From Betaproteobacteria bacterium (GTDB taxonomy: Bacteria > Pseudomonadota > Gammaproteobacteria > Burkholderiales > Casimicrobiaceae): a DNA stretch of 37,529 nt. The stretch covers positions 1 to 37,529 of the forward strand of contig JACPUX010000063.1 in the NCBI GenBank assembly GCA_016192065.1, given 5' to 3'. The notes under the pieces were generated by a model. The model saw nothing but the letters and a program-made list of their open reading frames with translations. It was not told where the DNA came from and ran no database searches. Positions 33,391-37,529 of the stretch are shown in pieces. The position numbers were made by a program, and so were the translations under genes. Each line of letters begins with the position of its first letter. The stretch's first letter is position 1.

Positions 33391-33545
33391 CTCGCGCCTT
33401 TCGGCGCTCCTACAGGCTGCGGTGGATGTGTCACCCTCTTCCTGCGCCTTGGCTTATTGTAGGAGCGGCGGCAGCCGCGAGGGTTTTGCGATGTCGCCAC
33501 CGCGACGACTGGAAGAAAAGGCTCGCGCCTTCCGGCGCTCCTACA
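33391..33545. repeat. cluster of three REP-like palindromic repeats
   Basis: Copies at 33391-33414 and 33521-33545 (CTCGCGCCTT-x-CGGCGCTCCTACA) in one orientation and 33458-33481 (TGTAGGAGCGGCGGCAGCCG) in the other. Each can form a short hairpin ending in the TGTAGGAGC tail. They fill the 200 bp between the converging ilvA and CcdA-like genes, a common position for REP/BIME clusters. No tyrosine transposase gene of the RAYT type is seen nearby. Confidence 0.8.
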
Positions 33546-33574
33546 CAAGACGTCTAGGCAGGGAAGAAAGCGCG

Positions 33575-34252
33575 TTACAGCAAGACCCACCAGCGTCGCA
33601 AACCGAGAATGATCAGCACCGCCGCCGAAGCCCAAACGAGCCAGCGCGAGAGCCAGGCGCGGCCGGAGAGCAGTTCTCGCCCTAAACGCCCGGCCAAGGG
33701 CACGAGCACGAGAATGGGCGTAACCGCCGCGCCCAGGCCGAAAGTGAGGCCCATCAGAGCACCCTGCGGCGCGCTGCCGGCGCTGGCCGACAGAGCCAGC
33801 AGCGAAGCCAAAGGCGTGCAAGGCGTGAGCGACAAGGTGGCGCCCAACAAGAGCGGCGGCATGTGGTCGCGCGGTTTTTCGCGATGCACTTTGACCACGG
33901 CCACGGCGGGTGCTGGCGCGGCATGCCGGCCCTGGGGACGCAGCACCAACCACGCACCCGCGAGGATGCTCGCCAGGCCGATGGCGGCATTGCCCACGTT
34001 GCCACCCAGAGCCCGCGCGAGCCCCAATCCCGCCGCGCCCGCCAGAGCCGCCAGCAGGGCGTAGGTGAGCACGCGCCCGACCAAGAACGCCGCGGTGTGC
34101 CGCAGCGCTTCGCCTGGGTGGCTCGCGCGTCCCAGCGCCCAAGTGCCCAGAAACGGCAGACAAGTCACGGTGCAGGCGGTGAGCCCCATGGAAACACCCA
34201 AGAGCCACACCGTGGCGAGAGTCACACTCTCTGGCGGGGCGATCTCGTTCAC
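33575..34252 (-). CDS. CcdA/TauE-like membrane protein (sulfite exporter/UreH-like family)
   Basis: 225 residues, GTG start overlapping the preceding stop (GTGA). About six membrane helices in two halves, each with a Cys/Pro motif: LTACTVTCLPFLGTW near residue 24 and LSLTPCTPLASLL near 145, the arrangement of DsbD/CcdA-related transporters. A cytoplasmic loop (about 105-125) is rich in Ala/Val/His. CcdA-like proteins pass electrons or metals across the inner membrane. It ends the putative metal-uptake operon, where it may support the adjacent Fe-S protein; the substrate is unknown. Confidence 0.78.
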   Translation of the reverse strand: MNEIAPPESVTLATVWLLGVSMGLTACTVTCLPFLGTWALGRASHPGEALRHTAAFLVGRVLTYALLAALAGAAGLGLARALGGNVGNAAIGLASILAGAWLVLRPQGRHAAPAPAVAVVKVHREKPRDHMPPLLLGATLSLTPCTPLASLLALSASAGSAPQGALMGLTFGLGAAVTPILVLVPLAGRLGRELLSGRAWLSRWLVWASAAVLIILGLRRWWVLL

Positions 34253-35310
34253 GGGTTAGCCGCCGTGGCTTCCCGTCGCACGAACTTCATCGGCTTCACC
34301 GTGCCATCCGGCAACTCGCCCTTGACGCGATTCTTGTAATACTCGCGCCGGGAAGAGAAGAGCTTGAAAGGCCCCCACTTCAGGCTCAAGGTGCCATCCT
34401 GCGGGCAGAATTCCACGCAGCGCCCGCAGAGCGTGCAGTCTTCGTGATAGGCACGACGACCTTGTTCGGTGGCCACTTCGCGGATGTCCATGGGGCAGGC
34501 TTCGGCGCAAATAGTGCATTGTCCGCAGTTGGCGTGCCGCACCGGCTTGGCCAGACGCATGGGCGACAGGCGCTGGAACAGCGCGTTGAAAGCCAGCATG
34601 GGGCAGATGCGGCAGAAGGGCTGGCGAATCGCCAGCGCGCCGACGAGCATGAAGCCGATCAGCGCATTGGCGGCGGCACCCAGGGCAAAGCTCACGCCGT
34701 CGTCGACGCGTAGCGCCAGTTGCTCGGTATTGCCGGTGAGCAGCGTGGTGGCGATGCGCGATGGACACACGTCACAATACGGGTTGCCCAGGGAATGCGG
34801 CGCAATGCCCAAGCCGGCGAGCAAGGGCAAAAGAAACACCAGCACCAGCAGCATGAGCCACTTCACCGGGCGGACTTTGCGGTTCTCCACCAAGTCCCCC
34901 GCTTCCAAGCGGCGCGGGCCAATGTGAAAACGCCGGCCGATGCGGCCAAGCAACTCCTGCAAGGTGCCCAAGGGGCAGATCCAGCCGCAGAAGGTTTTGC
35001 CCAGCAGAAAGAAGAAAGCAAAAAACGTGAGCACCGTGAACACCAGTGGCAGCACGATGGCAAAGGTGAATTCTTGCGCTCGCACGAGTCCTTCGCCGAT
35101 GCGGTGATGCACTTGGTGTTGCGTGGGAATGAGCACGCAGTAGGCGGCGTTTTGCATGTCATAGGCGCAGGAGAGCGCCGGCAGCGCGCCGGTGATTTTC
35201 TCCGCGGCGTAGTGACCGACCAGGGCCGCGCCGTAAACTGTGAATACCAGCATCAACACCTGGACCACGAAGCGCAGGCGACCCAGCGTGGGGAAGATCG
35301 ATTTAAGCAT
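34249..35310 (-). CDS. NapH/CcoG-like membrane-bound 4Fe-4S protein
   Basis: 353 residues from ATG 35310, inside the end of the previous gene (8-bp overlap); longer starts would overlap that gene further. N-terminal membrane helices are followed by CGWICPLGTL, CDVCPSR and CRICPM motifs of polyferredoxin (NapH/NosR/CcoG) membrane domains, then two classical 4Fe-4S sites, CGQCTICAEACPMD and CTLCGRCVEFCPQD. It would move electrons at the inner membrane, possibly to reduce a metal brought in by the TonB receptor. No nap, nos or fix genes are present, so the context is different from NapH itself. Confidence 0.85.
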   Translation of the reverse strand: MLKSIFPTLGRLRFVVQVLMLVFTVYGAALVGHYAAEKITGALPALSCAYDMQNAAYCVLIPTQHQVHHRIGEGLVRAQEFTFAIVLPLVFTVLTFFAFFFLLGKTFCGWICPLGTLQELLGRIGRRFHIGPRRLEAGDLVENRKVRPVKWLMLLVLVFLLPLLAGLGIAPHSLGNPYCDVCPSRIATTLLTGNTEQLALRVDDGVSFALGAAANALIGFMLVGALAIRQPFCRICPMLAFNALFQRLSPMRLAKPVRHANCGQCTICAEACPMDIREVATEQGRRAYHEDCTLCGRCVEFCPQDGTLSLKWGPFKLFSSRREYYKNRVKGELPDGTVKPMKFVRREATAANP

Positions 35311-36253
35311 TTGGTTTCTCTCCCGCAGCGGCGATTTGCCGCCGCCGCAGCAGGGGCAAAGCCGCGACCATGCCCAGAACGGCAAACCCGGCGCCCCAGG
35401 CGAGGTCGCGCTGGCGATCGGGGTCGGGACCATATTGGTAGTTGAAGGCGGTGATATAGCGCCGACCGCCCTCTTCTTTTTCCGCTGCCAGTACAAATTT
35501 GGAACGGGGCGGGCGGGCGTGCTCTTTGGCCGGCGCCGGATTGGGACGCTGATCGCGCGGAAATACGACGGTGGCGACACCTTGTTCGTCGGTCAACACA
35601 CTCATGCGCGTCCCCAGTTCGGTTTCCAGGTGCACTGCCTGGCGCGGCAGCGCTTGACCCTGCCAGCGCACCAGAAAGCGCCACTTTTCACTCTCGCGGT
35701 AGCTCGCGTGTTCGCGCGGCAGCGGCTGGGGAATGATCTCCAGTTCATGCCGGATTTCGCGCAGTAGTCGGGTGGGGGCATCGCCGGGGTTGCTGAAATA
35801 CCAGGCGGTGGATGCAACGCGAACTTCTTCTGGGGTTTCACCGCGCGCGATGACCCAGTGATAGTTGCCCATCCCCGGCGCGGCGCTACTGATGCTGGCC
35901 CCTTCGGCGCCAAGCGGATAACTCACGCGCATGCGTTCGGCGGGTCCGCCGGGCGCGTACACCGTCAGCTCCGTCGCATCCATGCCGAACACTTTGAGCT
36001 TTACGGTGTTGCGCTCGCCGCGTCCGGCCGTTTGGATGTTGGGCAGGCGTGTCCAGATTTTCGCTTCGTGGCGCGGTCGCGCGCCGGCCGGCACGGCCTC
36101 CTTCGCAACAGCGTTGGTGGCCGGGGCTTGGGCCGGGGCACCGTGCCGTTCGTGCGCAGGAGCGTCGTGCCCCGCGTGGTTTGCGGCGGCCCAATGCCCG
36201 GGAAACGACAGCGCGGCGAGGAGCGCCAGGCGACCGCAGAAAGGCGCTTTCAT
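35303..36253 (-). CDS. periplasmic DUF4198-like protein with C-terminal anchor
   Basis: 316 residues from ATG 36253 (ATGA overlap with the receptor stop). Signal peptide of ~24 residues, then a His-rich stretch (NHAGHDAPAHERHG) that could bind metal, then a beta-rich domain similar to DUF4198 (REIRHELEIIPQPL ... FLVRWQGQALPRQAV ... TDEQGVATVVFP). A final hydrophobic helix (AWGAGFAVLGMVAALPLL) with RRR tail anchors it to the inner membrane. DUF4198-type proteins accompany TonB-dependent metal (Ni, Co, Fe) uptake systems; the role here is inferred from the neighbours and the His cluster. Confidence 0.7.
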   Translation of the reverse strand: MKAPFCGRLALLAALSFPGHWAAANHAGHDAPAHERHGAPAQAPATNAVAKEAVPAGARPRHEAKIWTRLPNIQTAGRGERNTVKLKVFGMDATELTVYAPGGPAERMRVSYPLGAEGASISSAAPGMGNYHWVIARGETPEEVRVASTAWYFSNPGDAPTRLLREIRHELEIIPQPLPREHASYRESEKWRFLVRWQGQALPRQAVHLETELGTRMSVLTDEQGVATVVFPRDQRPNPAPAKEHARPPRSKFVLAAEKEEGGRRYITAFNYQYGPDPDRQRDLAWGAGFAVLGMVAALPLLRRRQIAAAGEKPNA

Positions 36254-37529
36254 TTGAACTCGTAACGGTAGGTCAGCATCATTTGCCGGGGCGCGGCGGC
36301 GGCGTAAGTCACTTTGCCGCTGGTGTCCTTCTTCACCTCGAAGGCGTAGTGCTTGTCGAACACATTGTCGACGTTGAGGGTGAGCGAATGCGCCTGCCAA
36401 CGATAGGCTAGCGAGAGATTGGTCACCCATTCCCAGCCCTGGTATTTTTCGGTGTTGGCATTGTCCAGCCAATATTCGCCCCAGGAATTGGCGGCCAAGC
36501 GCACACGCCAGTGCTCGTTCTTCCAACCCAAATGCAGGCCGTATTGCTGACGGGGCACGAAGGGCAGGGTTTTGCCGGCGCGATCGAGGTTGGCGTTGGA
36601 CACGAGCTCGGTAAACTGTTTGTAGGTGTAGTCGGTAAGACTCAGGTAAGCACCGGTCTCCCAACCCTGACCGAATTCCATGCGGCCTTGTAGCTCGAAG
36701 CCCTTCTTCTCAGTGCGCCCGGCATTGAGATAGGTGGTGACGCCCCCATTGTTCTGCTGCACGATTTCGTCGCGCACTTGAGTGAAATAGAGGCTGGCGT
36801 CGAGGCTCCAATGCTTGGCCCGGCCCTTGAGCCCCAACTCGTGATTGCGGGAGATCGCGGCATCGAGCGAGGGATTGGTGGAAATCTCCGAACCCGCGGG
36901 CACCTGGCCCGCTTGCGCCACCATGGCGTAGGCGTGAAAGTGGTCGGTCCAGGCATAGCTGGCGGCCAGTTTGGGCGCCGGAAGGCGAAAGGTTTTTTCG
37001 GTGCGGCTCTGCGCATTGACGTTCACGTACGCACCGCTGCGGTAATCGTAGCGGCCGAATTCCTCAACCCGGCTATCGAAAGCGACCCAATCGAAACGTC
37101 CGCCCATATCGACGATCCAGCGCTCACTGGGGCGCCAGGATTCCTGCAAATAGATGCCGGTCAGCAAGGTTTCGTTGTCTTCGCGCGAGTTAAGCAGCCC
37201 CTTGGCATCGGAGCAGGTGGCGACGATGCGTGCAGTGGTCGTGGCCGAATCGACGCAGGCGCCGCGGCTGGCGGTGGTGATCACGCTGGCGAAGCGATAC
37301 TTGCGCGAATCGGGGGCGCGTTCTTGGCGCAGCGACACACCGCCGACCAAACTGCCGCCTGGGTGCCGGTATTGCGCCTCGAAATCGCCGCCCAGGTTCG
37401 ATACCCAGGTCGCGGTTTCGTTGATGGCGCCGGTTACCGGGTGATAGTGATACCAGGTGTTGTAATAGAGCCGCGGCTTAAGCGTCAGCGCGCCGCGCGC
37501 CATCTCCAGCTTGGTGTTGAAGAAGCCGA
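36250..37529 (-). CDS. TonB-dependent outer membrane receptor (5' part beyond window)
   Basis: The frame is open to the right edge, so plug domain and TonB box are missing; ~426 C-terminal residues are present. It shows typical barrel strands: IYLQESWRPSERWIVDMGGRFDW, LAASYAWTDHFHAYAMVAQ, ISRNHELGLKGRAKHWSLDASLYFTQ, GFELQGRMEFGQGWETG, and the C-terminal LTLNVDNVFDKHYAFEV and MLTYRYEFK ending. The terminal residue is Lys rather than the usual Phe. It is the first visible gene of a four-gene operon with overlapping stops and starts; the ligand is unknown, probably a metal chelate. Confidence 0.92.
   Translation of the reverse strand, partial: GFFNTKLEMARGALTLKPRLYYNTWYHYHPVTGAINETATWVSNLGGDFEAQYRHPGGSLVGGVSLRQERAPDSRKYRFASVITTASRGACVDSATTTARIVATCSDAKGLLNSREDNETLLTGIYLQESWRPSERWIVDMGGRFDWVAFDSRVEEFGRYDYRSGAYVNVNAQSRTEKTFRLPAPKLAASYAWTDHFHAYAMVAQAGQVPAGSEISTNPSLDAAISRNHELGLKGRAKHWSLDASLYFTQVRDEIVQQNNGGVTTYLNAGRTEKKGFELQGRMEFGQGWETGAYLSLTDYTYKQFTELVSNANLDRAGKTLPFVPRQQYGLHLGWKNEHWRVRLAANSWGEYWLDNANTEKYQGWEWVTNLSLAYRWQAHSLTLNVDNVFDKHYAFEVKKDTSGKVTYAAAAPRQMMLTYRYEFK

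Overview
The window is high-GC DNA from a Gram-negative bacterium, most likely a betaproteobacterium. This rests on the TonB receptor, TRAP transporter, PsiF, ChpS/ChpB, YheT and an Rrf2-controlled SUF operon; no rRNA or other strong marker is present, so placement is tentative. Most DNA is ordinary chromosome, interrupted by an accessory segment (about 13.8-17.9 kb) and a repeat-rich segment (about 29.7-30.9 kb).

Layout. 1-2556 (-): two DUF1566 exported proteins, one with fibronectin-like repeats and cut by the left edge. 2817-9495 (-): an iron-sulfur assembly operon, Rrf2 regulator-sufB-sufC-sufD-sufS-sufU-sufT-Rieske ferredoxin, with an IscR-type operator over its promoter. 9762-13772: psiF, then aroF, a YheT hydrolase and a phosphomannomutase/phosphoglucomutase. 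13773-14613: no intact gene; a frameshifted M48 peptidase remnant and a large inverted duplication.

14614-17454 (+): four complete integron gene cassettes, each closed by a 70-88 bp attC site: a DMT-family transporter, a small membrane protein, a deoxyribosyltransferase/TIR-like protein with a possible winged-helix tail, and an unrecognised 113-residue protein. No integrase gene is visible. A fifth cassette start is cut off by a G-rich repeat, followed by a decayed LysR gene end.

17958-25511 (-): a sugar-acid catabolic operon: secreted heme-binding-like protein, 5-dehydro-4-deoxyglucarate dehydratase, ketoglutarate-semialdehyde-type dehydrogenase, TRAP transporter (P, M, Q), SDR dehydrogenase and FCD-type GntR regulator. 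Together they can import a sugar acid and carry the 5-keto-4-deoxyglucarate stage to 2-oxoglutarate; the upstream sugar-acid dehydratase is not here.

25966-29677: membrane M48 peptidase and TIGR00266 protein (-), ChpS/ChpB toxin-antitoxin (+), and a secreted protein with two related halves (-). 29678-30941: small or broken hypothetical genes among dispersed G-rich repeats. 30942-31950 (+): nucleotidyltransferase/HEPN pair with an operator at its start. 32166-33374 (+): ilvA, preceded by a promoter and a leader terminator. 33391-33545: REP-like repeats. 33575-37529 (-): putative metal-acquisition operon (TonB receptor, DUF4198-like protein, NapH/CcoG-like iron-sulfur membrane protein, CcdA/TauE-like membrane protein), cut by the right edge.
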